Shown here: positions 50,487-58,817 of the stretch, piece by piece
Layout: each line of letters opens with the position of its first letter
How positions within the stretch are numbered: the first letter of the stretch is position 1
Origin: Agrobacterium tumefaciens
Lineage (GTDB): Bacteria > Pseudomonadota > Alphaproteobacteria > Rhizobiales > Rhizobiaceae
Assembly: GCA_025559845.1 (NCBI GenBank)
Contig: CP048469.1
Coordinates: 1,364,001 to 1,428,000 of the forward strand
Direction of reading: 5' to 3'
DNA length: 64,000 nucleotides
Translations under genes and position numbers: made by a program
The notes under the pieces: generated by a model
What the model saw: the letters and a program-made list of their open reading frames with translations, nothing else
Databases searched by the model: none
Told to the model about the DNA's origin: nothing

Positions 50487-51551
50487 ATGGCCGGATTTCA
50501 GGGTGCGCGTGTCAGCCTGACGGTGATTGCGGTTCTCATTGCGCTGTGGTCAGCCAAGGCTGCCTATGTGTTTCTGGCCCCGCTGACGCTTGCGATCTTC
50601 GTGCTGGCGCTGGTCTGGCCAGCGCAAAAAGCGTTGCAGATGCATGTGCCGAAGGTGGTTGCCGCAGCGGTAACTCTGGTGGGCGCGACACTGGTACTGG
50701 CGCTTTTCGGTTTTGCCATCGTCTGGGCATCCGGCGCGGTCTGGAGCAATGTTGCCGCCCAGTCGGAACGCTACCAGTTGCTCTACCAGAGCGTCACAGG
50801 CTGGCTGGAAAAGAACGGCATTGTCGTTGGCGCGCTGTGGGCCGATGGTTTCAACGTCAACTGGTTGCTGCGCGCCGTGCAGCAGGCCTTTTCGCGCATG
50901 AGCCAGTTTACCAGCTTCCTGATGGTCGCCGTTGCCTATCTTCTGACGGGGCTGATCGAGGTCGATGCCGTTGAGAACCGTCTCGACCGCTTCTCACTGG
51001 GCTCGTCGGCGAAAATTATGCTCGATACCTGCCGCACCACGGCAAAGAAGCTTTGTACCTATATCTGGGTCCGCACCGTCATCAGCCTGCTCACGGGTTT
51101 CTGCTTCGGCGTGGTGATCTATGCGCTTGACGTGCCGCTGGCGCCGCAATGGGCGGTGATCGCCTTCGTGCTGAACTACATTCCCTTCATCGGCCCGCTG
51201 ATTGCCACCATCCTGCCCACGGTATTCGGGCTCGTCCAGCTTGGCGACCCGTGGACGGCATTCGTGCTGTTTTCCACCCTCACCGTCGTGCAGTTCGTCA
51301 GCGGCAACTATCTCGAACCCGTGCTTTCAGGCGGCATGCTGACCCTGTCGCCCTTCGTCATTCTGGCGTCGATCTTTCTCTGGACCTTCCTCTGGGGCAT
51401 TTACGGCACCTTCATCGGTGTTCCTATCGCCATTGCGGTGGCCTCTTTTGCCGCCTCCTCACCATCGGCCGCGTGGCTTGCAGCCTTGATGGGCGCCGAA
51501 GGACCGGAGCCCGATCCGGACGCTATACCGGAACCTCCCACGACTGCTTGA
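50487..51551 (+). CDS. AI-2E family transporter (UPF0118-type permease)
   Basis: A 354-residue, seven- to eight-helix protein: VSLTVIAVLIALWSAKAAYV at the N-terminus and SQFTSFLMVAVAYLLTGLIE in the middle. The C-terminal half carries the family signature GPLIATILPTVFGLVQLG, then the end WGIYGTFIGVPIAIAVASFA. The superfamily includes TqsA and Na+(Li+)/H+ antiporters; a quorum-sensing role is only one option. The ATG 50487 follows CAGGGGCG. Its 3' end overlaps the convergent Lrp gene by 29 bases. Confidence 0.82.
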   Translation: MAGFQGARVSLTVIAVLIALWSAKAAYVFLAPLTLAIFVLALVWPAQKALQMHVPKVVAAAVTLVGATLVLALFGFAIVWASGAVWSNVAAQSERYQLLYQSVTGWLEKNGIVVGALWADGFNVNWLLRAVQQAFSRMSQFTSFLMVAVAYLLTGLIEVDAVENRLDRFSLGSSAKIMLDTCRTTAKKLCTYIWVRTVISLLTGFCFGVVIYALDVPLAPQWAVIAFVLNYIPFIGPLIATILPTVFGLVQLGDPWTAFVLFSTLTVVQFVSGNYLEPVLSGGMLTLSPFVILASIFLWTFLWGIYGTFIGVPIAIAVASFAASSPSAAWLAALMGAEGPEPDPDAIPEPPTTA

Positions 51552-51981
51552 TCTTCTGCATCGGGATTTCCGATTTGATGTTGCGCACGCCCTTGATGCG
51601 GCCAAGGTGCTCCATCTGGAAGCGGCGATAACCATCGAGATCGGGCGCCACGACGCGCAGCATGAAATCGCAATCGCCCGCCATCAGGTGACATTCCACC
51701 ACCTGCGGCAGCTTCTCGGCCGCTTCGTAAAAGGTGGTGGTGGTTTCTTCGTCCTGGCTGTCGAGCCAGATGCGCACGAACACGGTAAAGCCCATGTCGA
51801 GCTTGGCAGCGTCGACCAGCGCCACATACTGGCGGATGATGCCAGCCTCTTCCAGAAGCTTGACGCGCCTGAGGCACGGCGATGGCGACAGGCCGACTTT
51901 GGCCGCGAGGTCGGTGTTTTGAATGCGCCCGTCCTGCTGCAGCACACGGAGAATCTTGCGGTCGATGGCATCGAGTTTCAT
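51523..51981 (-). CDS. Lrp/AsnC-family transcriptional regulator
   Basis: A 152-residue feast/famine regulator. The N-terminal HTH begins MKLDAIDRKILRVLQQDGRI and continues NTDLAAKVGLSPSPCLRRVK. The C-terminal RAM (effector-binding) domain has VFVRIWLDSQDEETTTTFYE and CHLMAGDCDFMLRVVAPDLD. It is divergent from azlCD, the branched-chain amino acid exporter genes, which it very probably controls in response to an amino acid. Confidence 0.9.
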   Translation of the reverse strand: MKLDAIDRKILRVLQQDGRIQNTDLAAKVGLSPSPCLRRVKLLEEAGIIRQYVALVDAAKLDMGFTVFVRIWLDSQDEETTTTFYEAAEKLPQVVECHLMAGDCDFMLRVVAPDLDGYRRFQMEHLGRIKGVRNIKSEIPMQKIKQSWEVPV

Positions 51982-52145
51982 TGGCGTTTCGTTTCAAGCA
52001 TATGGCGATTGGTTGGCACACAATGCCAGTTTTTCTAAAAATTGGAAAGAGAACGCAACCAACCACCACACCGACAGCTCTATGATGCCGCCGTCCCGAT
52101 CAAGGCTTCGGGGCGAAATGGCATGAAAGTGAAAAGAGACGTTCG

Positions 52146-52871
52146 GTGGTTGAATATGTTGCAAGTGACGCCCGCCTTTATGGCGGTGCGCGAAGCGAAC
52201 TGTGGCGCGGATTGAAGGATGGCATTCCGGTGATGCTGGGCTTCGTGCCCTTCGCGCTGGTGCTGGGGGCGCAGGCCGCCGCCAAGGGGTTCAGCATTGC
52301 CGAAGTGCCGCTGATGACCGGGCTGAATTTTGGCGGCGGATCGGAATTTGCCGCCGTCGAGCTATGGACCTCGCCGCCGCATATCGCGCTCATCGTCGCC
52401 ATCACCTTCCTCGTCAACAGCCGCCACCTGCTGATGGGCGCGGCGTTTGCACCGCTGATGCAGCACCTTTCCCGCAGCAAGGCATTGGTGGCGCTGTTCT
52501 TCATGTGCGACGAAAGCTGGGCGATGGGTCTGGCCGATGCCAGGAAGGCGAGACGCGGCCTGAGTGCCGGCTATTTCTTCGGTGTGGCGCTTGGCCTTTA
52601 TGTGAGCTGGATCGTCTTTACCGCCGTTGGCGCAGCCGTAGGCCCGCTCTTGGGAGATGTGACGCGTTACGGTTTCGACATGGCCTTTCCGGCGGTGTTT
52701 CTGGTGATGCTGGCGGGCATGTGGAAGGGCGCGCGCTCTGCCCTGCCCTGGCTCATCAGCCTTGTCGTGGCGGCCACCGTTCACCTTCTCGTTCCCGGCG
52801 CGTGGTACGTGCCCGCCGGTGCGCTCTCCGGCGTCCTGTTCTCTTATCTACTGGCCAAACCGCATGTTTGA
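52146..52871 (+). CDS. azlC: AzlC-family branched-chain amino acid export permease
   Basis: A 241-residue membrane protein, the large subunit of the LIV-E (AzlCD/YgaZH) exporter. Motifs: FGGGSEFAAVELWTSPPHIA and NSRHLLMGAAFAPLMQHLSR; later FFMCDESWAMGLADARKARR. Six to seven hydrophobic helices. The start is GTG 52146. The stop overlaps azlD by eight bases. Export of isoleucine, valine, leucine or methionine is inferred from the family. Confidence 0.9.
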   Translation: MVEYVASDARLYGGARSELWRGLKDGIPVMLGFVPFALVLGAQAAAKGFSIAEVPLMTGLNFGGGSEFAAVELWTSPPHIALIVAITFLVNSRHLLMGAAFAPLMQHLSRSKALVALFFMCDESWAMGLADARKARRGLSAGYFFGVALGLYVSWIVFTAVGAAVGPLLGDVTRYGFDMAFPAVFLVMLAGMWKGARSALPWLISLVVAATVHLLVPGAWYVPAGALSGVLFSYLLAKPHV

Positions 52872-53187
52872 CGCACTCCCCACCCCCCTGTTCGACCCGC
52901 ATTATGTCGCGGCGATCTTTCTGATGGCAACGGTGACCTATCTGACGCGGATCGGCGGTTATCTGTTCCTGCGCAACCGCGCGCTGAGCCCGCGCATGCA
53001 GGCGGCAATGGAGACCGCGCCGGGCTGCGTGCTCATCACCATCATCGCCCCGGATTTCGTATCGGGGCGACCGGCCGATCTCATCGCGCTGGCCGTGACG
53101 ATGCTTGCCGCCACGCGCCTGCCCATTCTGCCGACCGTCATCATCGGCATCGTCTCTGCCGGTCTTCTGCGCAACATGATGGGCTGA
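52864..53187 (+). CDS. azlD: AzlD-family exporter small subunit
   Basis: A 107-residue protein with four hydrophobic helices: IFLMATVTYLTRIGGYLFLR, then SPRMQAAMETAPGCVLITII and DLIALAVTMLAATRLPILPT. It is the small partner of AzlC in the branched-chain amino acid exporter. The ATG overlaps azlC, so the two are translationally coupled. A hairpin follows its stop. Confidence 0.9.
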   Translation: MFDALPTPLFDPHYVAAIFLMATVTYLTRIGGYLFLRNRALSPRMQAAMETAPGCVLITIIAPDFVSGRPADLIALAVTMLAATRLPILPTVIIGIVSAGLLRNMMG

Positions 53188-53191
53188 AAAG

Positions 53192-53206
53192 ACGCCTTGC
53201 CGGCGT
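53192..53206. terminator. Hairpin between azlD and the convergent amidohydrolase gene
   Basis: ACGCC-TTGCC-GGCGT with AAAA before and TTT after, in the 20-base gap between two convergent genes. Confidence 0.5.
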
Positions 53207-53207
53207 T

Positions 53208-54662
53208 TCAGGCAGGCAAGGTGTTCTTGTGGATGCGCCCGTCCTTCATCACCAGCGACATGCTGCGATCGGGGTCACCGATCAGGGATATGTCCTGCAG
53301 CGGATCGCCATCCAGCAGCAACAGGTCGGCATAGGCGCCGGCCTCGATGCGGCCAAGCTTGCCGGGATAGGGATTGCGCGGGCCCGAAAGCCCCAGCAGA
53401 TCGGCATTGCCGCTGGTCAGCATCCGCAAAACCTCGGCATTGTCATACCAGCGGGCGAATTTGGCGAGCTGCCTGCCCTGCGTGGCGGTGCCAGCCGGGC
53501 TGAACAGAATATCGGTGCCCAGCGCCATCCTGACCTTGTATTTGCGGCCCAGCTCAATCGCCCGCACCGTGCCCTCGGCAATCAGCTCCTGCTGCTGCCG
53601 CTGTTCCGGCGATGGTTTGGCATTGGCATCCTCATCGGCCAGAAACGGCTGGATACTCCACCACGCATCGGCATCGGCGATCCGCTGCACGGTTTCCTCA
53701 TCCGCCAGCTGGCCGTGTTCGATGGATCTGACGCCGCATTCCAGCGCCCGGCGAATGGCCGCGGAGGTGTAGGCGTGAATGCAGACATAGGTGCCCCAGT
53801 CTGACGCCGCCGCAACGGCCGCCTTCATTTCGGCGGGCGTATATTGCAGGGAATCGATCGGATCGAAGGAGGATGAAACACCGCCGCCGCCCATGATCTT
53901 GATCTGGCTGGCACCAAGCATCAGTTGCTCGCGCACCCGGCGCAGCACTTCCGCTTCGCCATCGGCAATGGCCGAAATACCCGCCGTTTCGGCAACGCTC
54001 AGATCGCTCTGCGGCTGGCGCGGCAGATCGGTGCGCATGCGGAAATCACCATGCCCCGAGGTTTGCGACACCATGGCACCGGATGGATAGATGCGCGGAC
54101 CGGCCACGCGGTTTTCATCGATGGCGCGTTTCAGCGCGAAGGAAGGCCCGCCGACATCGCGCACGGTGGTAAAACCGCGCAGCACCGTACGCTCGGCCTC
54201 CTGTGCCGCGACCAGATGCACATAGGGAATATCCGCCGTCATGGCCGCAACCTGCGAAATACCGGCGAGAATGGAATGCCAGTGGGCGTCGATCATGCCG
54301 GGCATCAGGGTACGTCCACCGCAATCGATCACCTGCGCATCCGCAACCGCATCCGCCGCGCCCACCAGCGCCTTGATGAGATTGCCCTCGATCAACACGC
54401 CATTGCCCTCGATCAGCCTGCTGTCGATGCCGTTGAAGATTTTGACATTGCGCAGCAGGATCGATTTTGCCGGTGCCTGCGCAAAGGCAGGGTCGACCTG
54501 ACCGAGTGCGGCCACCGCCAGGCTTGCCGCAATGCCCTTCAGCACCGAACGGCGGGAAAGCCCGGCATTCATGCGCGCAAACAGGTTTCGGGCTTCGGGA
54601 CTATGGCAGGCGCAGCCGCCATCATGAACGAGATGAGCGTATCTTTCTCCGAGACGAAACAC
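53208..54662 (-). CDS. Exported amidohydrolase (Tat-type leader)
   Basis: About 484 residues. Near the N-terminus is a twin-arginine leader, ARMNAGLSRRSVLKGIAASL, preceded by HDGGCACHSPEARNLF, a Cys-rich motif seen before the Tat stretch in this enzyme group. The hydrolase part has GGRTLMPGMIDAHWHSI (metal-binding HxH), YVCIHAYTSAAIRRALE and VRMALGTDILFSP (metal Asp). The family includes imidazolonepropionase-like and dipeptidase-like enzymes with two metals. The N-terminal start is uncertain: GTG 54662, TTG 54698 or ATG 54572 are possible. Confidence 0.83.
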   Translation of the reverse strand: MFRLGERYAHLVHDGGCACHSPEARNLFARMNAGLSRRSVLKGIAASLAVAALGQVDPAFAQAPAKSILLRNVKIFNGIDSRLIEGNGVLIEGNLIKALVGAADAVADAQVIDCGGRTLMPGMIDAHWHSILAGISQVAAMTADIPYVHLVAAQEAERTVLRGFTTVRDVGGPSFALKRAIDENRVAGPRIYPSGAMVSQTSGHGDFRMRTDLPRQPQSDLSVAETAGISAIADGEAEVLRRVREQLMLGASQIKIMGGGGVSSSFDPIDSLQYTPAEMKAAVAAASDWGTYVCIHAYTSAAIRRALECGVRSIEHGQLADEETVQRIADADAWWSIQPFLADEDANAKPSPEQRQQQELIAEGTVRAIELGRKYKVRMALGTDILFSPAGTATQGRQLAKFARWYDNAEVLRMLTSGNADLLGLSGPRNPYPGKLGRIEAGAYADLLLLDGDPLQDISLIGDPDRSMSLVMKDGRIHKNTLPA

Positions 54663-54698
54663 CAAGCGACACCCCTTGTTTCTGCGGAAGCGGATCAA

Positions 54699-55283
54699 CC
54701 ACCGTCGGGTTGCGAGTTAAGCCGATTTGCCGTTGAGCGACAAGCGCAATCATGCCGGGAACAGCAGACAAGCGAACAATCAGACCGGCAGATATTTTTT
54801 CGACGTTCAAACCGTCAATGACCGTTTCAGCCACCTGCCCCACGCCGCAAAGTGCTGTCGCAGATGACCGTGGTCACGCACGCGTGCTGGTTGCCGCATC
54901 AGTGCATTTCGGGGCCGTTTTCAGGCCGAAATGCCGCGACTGCGAAGGGAATGACAGGCAATGACGAAATGCCGATAACACGCATAGAGTGCAATTGATC
55001 CCTTGACGAATAGCAGCCTGCGAAGAGCACCTTACGTTAAGGGAAGAGCTTCGACAGATATAATTTTAACATATTGTTTTACAACGTATTCGTAAGGATA
55101 AATCGTTGTGGCGCGACACCTCCCTCAATTTCCATCCGAGAAATCTTGTTCTAACAATCGTCAGCTTTTTCGACTATTCGACATTGCGAAACTGCAACTT
55201 TCCCTTGTTCTCAGTGAGTCTGAAAACGGGAGAGACGGGCAGATCGGCCGCACTGCGGTATTTGTCATATTCGGGGGCGAATA
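54699..55283. other. Long AT-rich intergenic region upstream of an autotransporter
   Basis: About 585 bases; the right half is AT-rich and is the likely promoter/leader region of the autotransporter gene. A frame at 54752-54964 (+) has no domain and overlaps no ribosome site. I see no RNA gene or mobile element. Confidence 0.45.
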
Positions 55284-58193
55284 GTGAACGACGTTACGGT
55301 AGAACCACGGGCTTCGAAAGAAGCGCGCGCATTGGCACGCAATGCCATCAGATCCAGCAAAAACATCCGTTTTCTTTCAGGCGTGTCTCTCGCCGTTCTG
55401 GCACTCGGCTGTTCCATGCGGCCGTCGCTGGCCGCAAGTTTCACAGCCTCCAATGAGGCCGAACTTTCACAGGCCATTACCGACGCGGCAGCCAGCGGCG
55501 ACGCCTCCTCCACCATTACGCTGACCGGCAGTTTCTCTGTCACCAGCACGCTTCCGGCCGTCAGCAGCAACATCACCGTGGATACGGCGAGCTACACGCT
55601 GACCTTCGCAACGGCGGCGAACCTGGATGTCGCCAGTGGTTCGACATTGACCTTCTCCGGCCAGCTTGCCGGCACCAACACGGTGCTGACCGTCAATGGC
55701 AATGGGACACTGGTGGTCGATGCCGCAGCATCCGGTATCAGCCGCATTACCGTCGACCACGGCGCACTTGTGGTGAATGGCGGCGGCGACGTCATCTACG
55801 GAACATCGCTCGGTACAATCTCGCAGCTCGATATTGCCGGATCGACTGGCGCCAACGGCAGTGTGACCGTATCAGGGGCCGGAACACGCCTGGTTGCGAC
55901 GGGTTCGGATAACGTCGATCTCAGCAACGCCACAGGAACCGTTTCGACGCTTACCATTCAGGATGGTGCGGCCCTTACCACAGGCACGTCGTCTATCCGC
56001 GTTCATACGATCAACTCGCAGGGTGTCGCCACCATCAATGTGCTGGGCACAGGCTCCAGCCTGCAGAGCAACAATTTCGGCTCCTACAACGGCACCACCA
56101 ACATCAACGTGCTCGACGGCGCCGTGGTCGACATCACCGGCGCAACCAACTGGGGCGGGCTTGGCGCTGCCGCTTATGCCGGCGCCAATGTCACGGCCGT
56201 TGTCTCGGGCGATGGATCGCGCTGGGATACCGGTGGCGCCTTCGGCATGCAGAAGGGCTCGCTCTCCATTCTCGATGGCGGCGCCGTGACGGCAACGACC
56301 GTGAACATTGCCACAGCTTCCGGCGCTGTTGTTCCCAACTTCAGCGTGCTCGTCTCCGGTCAGGGCTCCGAACTCAGCGCTACCAACATCAATGTCGGCA
56401 CCTTCGGAACCGGCGTTCTGACCATCGCCGACGATGGCACGGTGATCGTCAATGGCGGCGCCTCTGCGCTGGTGCTTGGCGGCGCGGATGCCGACAGCAA
56501 CGCATCGCTGAACATCGGTGGCGTGGCCGGTCAGGCCGCTGCGGCGGCGGGTACGCTGGTTGCCTCGGCCGTCACACTGGCGGCAAGTGCCGAGATCAAT
56601 TTCAACCACACCGAAACCGGCTATGTGTTCGACACGCCCATCAATGGCAGCGGTGCGATCAACCAGTATGCCGGCCGCACCATCTTCAATGCCGCCCAGA
56701 CAGGTTTTTCCGGCACCAGCAGCATCTATGGCGGCGTTCTCGAAGTAAACGCCACGCTCGGCGGCGTGGTGGATGTCATCTCCGGCACGCTGGCCGGTAC
56801 GGGCACGGTCGGCAACACCACCAACCAGGCGGGCGGCACCATCGCGCCCGGCAGCAATGGCATCGGAACCCTGACCATCGGCGGCGATTACACCGGCAAT
56901 GGCGGCACGCTGGCGATTGAAAGCGTGCTGGGCGACGACAGCTCGGCCACCGACAGACTGGTCGTGACGGGTAACACCTCCGGCAGCACCAATGTCGCCG
57001 TGACCAACCTCAATGGTGATGGCGCATTGACGACCGACGGCATCAAGATCGTCGATGTCGCGGGCACTTCGGCAGGCCTTTTCTCGCTGCTCGGCGATTA
57101 CACCTATGAAGGCGAAGAGGCCGTGGTCGGCGGCGCTTATGCCTATCGGCTCTATCAGGGTGCGGATGGCGACTGGTATCTGCGTTCCGTTCTCGATGCA
57201 TCGGTTTCGGTCACGGACCCGCTCTACCAGCCGGGCGTGGCGCTTTACGAAGCCTATCCGCAAATGCTGCAGATGCTGAACGAACTGGACACCCTGCAGC
57301 AGCGCGTCGGCAACCGCTACTGGCAGACGGATCTCGAGCCTGTCGCGACATCGGGTCTCGATGGCGTCTGGTTCCGCACCAAGGGCATGCATGGCAGCAT
57401 CGACCCGAAGTCCAGCAGCAGCGGCGCGACCTATGACTACGATCTGTGGAAGGCCGAAGGTGGCATCGACGGCGCGCTTTACGACAATGAAAAAGGTCGT
57501 CTGATCGGCGGGCTGACCGCCCATCTCGGCACCATCACCGGCGATATCAACTCGATCTACGGCAATGGCGAGGTCGACACGACGGGCTATGGCATCGGCA
57601 GCACGCTGACCTGGTATGGCAATGACGGCTTTTACGCCGACGCCGTCAGCCAGGCGACGTGGTACGACACCAACCTGAAATCCGATCTGGTCGATGGCGC
57701 ACTGAAAAACGGCAGCAACGGCTTCGGTTATGCCCTCAGCCTCGAAGGCGGCCGCCGCTTCACCTCCGGCTCATGGGTCATCACCCCGCAGGCGCAGCTC
57801 GTTTACTCCTCGGTCGATTTCTCCACCTTCAACGACCGCTTCGGCGCCCGCGTTTCGCTGAAGGACGGCGACAGCCTGATCGGGCGTCTGGGCGTGGCGG
57901 TGGACCGCGACGAGACCTGGCAGGACAAGAACGGCGAAACCGTTCGCGGCCGCATCTACGGCGTTGCCAATCTCTATAACGAGTTCCTCAACGGGACCGC
58001 CATCGACGTCTCCGGCGTCGGCTTCGACAGCAGCAGCGAACGCCTCTGGGCCGGCGTGACGCTGGGCGGCTCCATGACCTGGAAGCAGGACCGCTTCTCG
58101 ATCTACGGCGAACTCACCGCCAAATCCGCCCTGAAAGACTTCACAGACAGCTACGCCCTCAGCGGAACCGCCGGCTTCCGCGTGAAGTGGTAA
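55284..58193 (+). CDS. Autotransporter outer-membrane beta-barrel protein (AidA-like)
   Basis: A 969-residue surface protein starting at GTG 55284. The first 55 residues form an extended signal region (NIRFLSGVSLAVLALGCSMR). The passenger (residues about 60-650) is a Ser/Thr/Gly/Asn-rich beta-helix. An autochaperone-like stretch follows (GTLAGTGTVGNTTNQAGGTI and APGSNGIGTLTIGGDYTGNG). The C-terminal barrel of about 260 residues ends AGFRVKW, with the hydrophobic last residues that Bam needs. No protease or adhesin domain is evident. A strong terminator follows. Confidence 0.87.
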   Translation: MNDVTVEPRASKEARALARNAIRSSKNIRFLSGVSLAVLALGCSMRPSLAASFTASNEAELSQAITDAAASGDASSTITLTGSFSVTSTLPAVSSNITVDTASYTLTFATAANLDVASGSTLTFSGQLAGTNTVLTVNGNGTLVVDAAASGISRITVDHGALVVNGGGDVIYGTSLGTISQLDIAGSTGANGSVTVSGAGTRLVATGSDNVDLSNATGTVSTLTIQDGAALTTGTSSIRVHTINSQGVATINVLGTGSSLQSNNFGSYNGTTNINVLDGAVVDITGATNWGGLGAAAYAGANVTAVVSGDGSRWDTGGAFGMQKGSLSILDGGAVTATTVNIATASGAVVPNFSVLVSGQGSELSATNINVGTFGTGVLTIADDGTVIVNGGASALVLGGADADSNASLNIGGVAGQAAAAAGTLVASAVTLAASAEINFNHTETGYVFDTPINGSGAINQYAGRTIFNAAQTGFSGTSSIYGGVLEVNATLGGVVDVISGTLAGTGTVGNTTNQAGGTIAPGSNGIGTLTIGGDYTGNGGTLAIESVLGDDSSATDRLVVTGNTSGSTNVAVTNLNGDGALTTDGIKIVDVAGTSAGLFSLLGDYTYEGEEAVVGGAYAYRLYQGADGDWYLRSVLDASVSVTDPLYQPGVALYEAYPQMLQMLNELDTLQQRVGNRYWQTDLEPVATSGLDGVWFRTKGMHGSIDPKSSSSGATYDYDLWKAEGGIDGALYDNEKGRLIGGLTAHLGTITGDINSIYGNGEVDTTGYGIGSTLTWYGNDGFYADAVSQATWYDTNLKSDLVDGALKNGSNGFGYALSLEGGRRFTSGSWVITPQAQLVYSSVDFSTFNDRFGARVSLKDGDSLIGRLGVAVDRDETWQDKNGETVRGRIYGVANLYNEFLNGTAIDVSGVGFDSSSERLWAGVTLGGSMTWKQDRFSIYGELTAKSALKDFTDSYALSGTAGFRVKW

Positions 58194-58204
58194 CCTGAAA
58201 CGAC

Positions 58205-58230
58205 CGGCGGGCGGAAAAAGCTGCCCGCCG
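58205..58230. terminator. Terminator hairpin after the autotransporter
   Basis: Perfect repeat CGGCGGGC-N10-GCCCGCCG, with an A-rich loop, between the autotransporter gene (+) and the MrpF-like gene (-). Confidence 0.65.
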
Positions 58231-58232
58231 TC

Positions 58233-58517
58233 TCATTCGATCACCTCGCCCCGCATCAGAAACTTCGACAGCACCACCGTCGAAATGAAGCCGATCACGG
58301 CGAAGATGAGGATGAATGGCAGGTAGAGCGGATTGCCGGTCTTGATGGCCAGAACCAGCGCCTGCAGCATGGCGATATTGTAAAGCGTATCGGCCGCGAG
58401 AATCCGGTCCTGCGCCCGTGGGCCACGCAGCAGCCGGAGGGCGGCGATCAGCATGGCAAGCGCCAGCATGACCTGAGCGAGACTGGCCGACCAGTAGACG
58501 ATCATCGAACCCGGCAT
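58233..58517 (-). CDS. Orphan MrpF/PhaF-like subunit of a cation/H+ antiporter
   Basis: A 94-residue, three-helix protein with the MrpF pattern: LAMLIAALRLLRGPRAQDRI, LAADTLYNIAMLQALVLAIK, and YLPFILIFAVIGFISTVVLS. MrpF/PhaF is one small subunit of the six- or seven-subunit Mrp/Pha monovalent cation/H+ antiporter. No other Mrp subunit lies in the window, so it is an orphan here. It is preceded by a 22-codon upstream ORF and, on the same strand, a tandem-hairpin element like a guanidine-II riboswitch. Confidence 0.85.
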   Translation of the reverse strand: MPGSMIVYWSASLAQVMLALAMLIAALRLLRGPRAQDRILAADTLYNIAMLQALVLAIKTGNPLYLPFILIFAVIGFISTVVLSKFLMRGEVIE

Positions 58518-58522
58518 GGCGA

Positions 58523-58591
58523 TTACCCGCGCATGTGGCTGATATCGAACGGAAAAACCGGCTGAAAAACGCAGGGTGAAGGGATATGCAT
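58523..58591 (-). CDS. Short upstream ORF coupled to the MrpF-like gene
   Basis: Frame of 22 codons starting MHIPSPCVFQPVFPFDISHM, with a good GAGG site. It ends five bases before the MrpF-like ATG. It may be a leader peptide or the coupling device that lets the upstream hairpin pair control mrpF. No protein homologue is recognised. Confidence 0.5.
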   Translation of the reverse strand: MHIPSPCVFQPVFPFDISHMRG

Positions 58592-58614
58592 GGCGACCTC
58601 GTGAAAAACACAGA

Positions 58615-58658
58615 GGGGCCGTCCCCGAATGAGAAACAAGACACGGGTCGTCCCGCGT
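58615..58658 (-). promoter_or_regulatory. Guanidine-II (mini-ykkC)-like riboswitch on the minus strand
   Basis: Read on the minus strand: hairpin P1 CGGG-ACGA-CCCG (58655-58644, extended by further pairs to about seven) then P2 GGGG-ACGG-CCCC (58626-58615), with a 17-base linker. Both loops are ACGR. A GAGG ribosome site and a short ORF follow within 25 bases. It is the mirror image of the plus-strand element at 58757. Confidence 0.8.
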
Positions 58659-58756
58659 GACACCCGGATATCATGATCTCCCCTGCCCAGACAAGCACAC
58701 TCTGGACCCTCGCGCACAGACGTGATAATTCCTCGAACCAGCTTGATAAGCTCCGT

Positions 58757-58801
58757 TCGGGACGACCCGAGGGCGGCATGATGTGATTGGGGACGACCCC
58801 G
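58757..58801 (+). promoter_or_regulatory. Guanidine-II (mini-ykkC)-like riboswitch
   Basis: P1 CGGG-ACGA-CCCG (58758-58769) and P2 GGGG-ACGA-CCCC (58789-58800), linker 19 bases, both loops ACGA. A GAGG site at 58806-58809 serves the antiporter start at 58818, so P2 could compete with ribosome access. The P2 sequence matches the hairpin used in published guanidine-II structural work as far as I recall. Confidence 0.85.
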
Positions 58802-58817
58802 GATGAGGTCACCATTT

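Noticed and set aside
55872..57524. 550-codon open frame on the minus strand inside the autotransporter gene
   Set aside because: It is a mirror of the Gly/Asn/Thr-rich repeats on the coding strand, has no domain signature and no ribosome site; the plus-strand gene is clear.
58603..58810. The ACGR hairpins as ordinary terminators or REP-like palindromes
   Set aside because: They lack T runs, come in tandem pairs with fixed linkers, are oriented toward gene starts on both strands, and always carry ACGR loops, which fits a riboswitch class far better.
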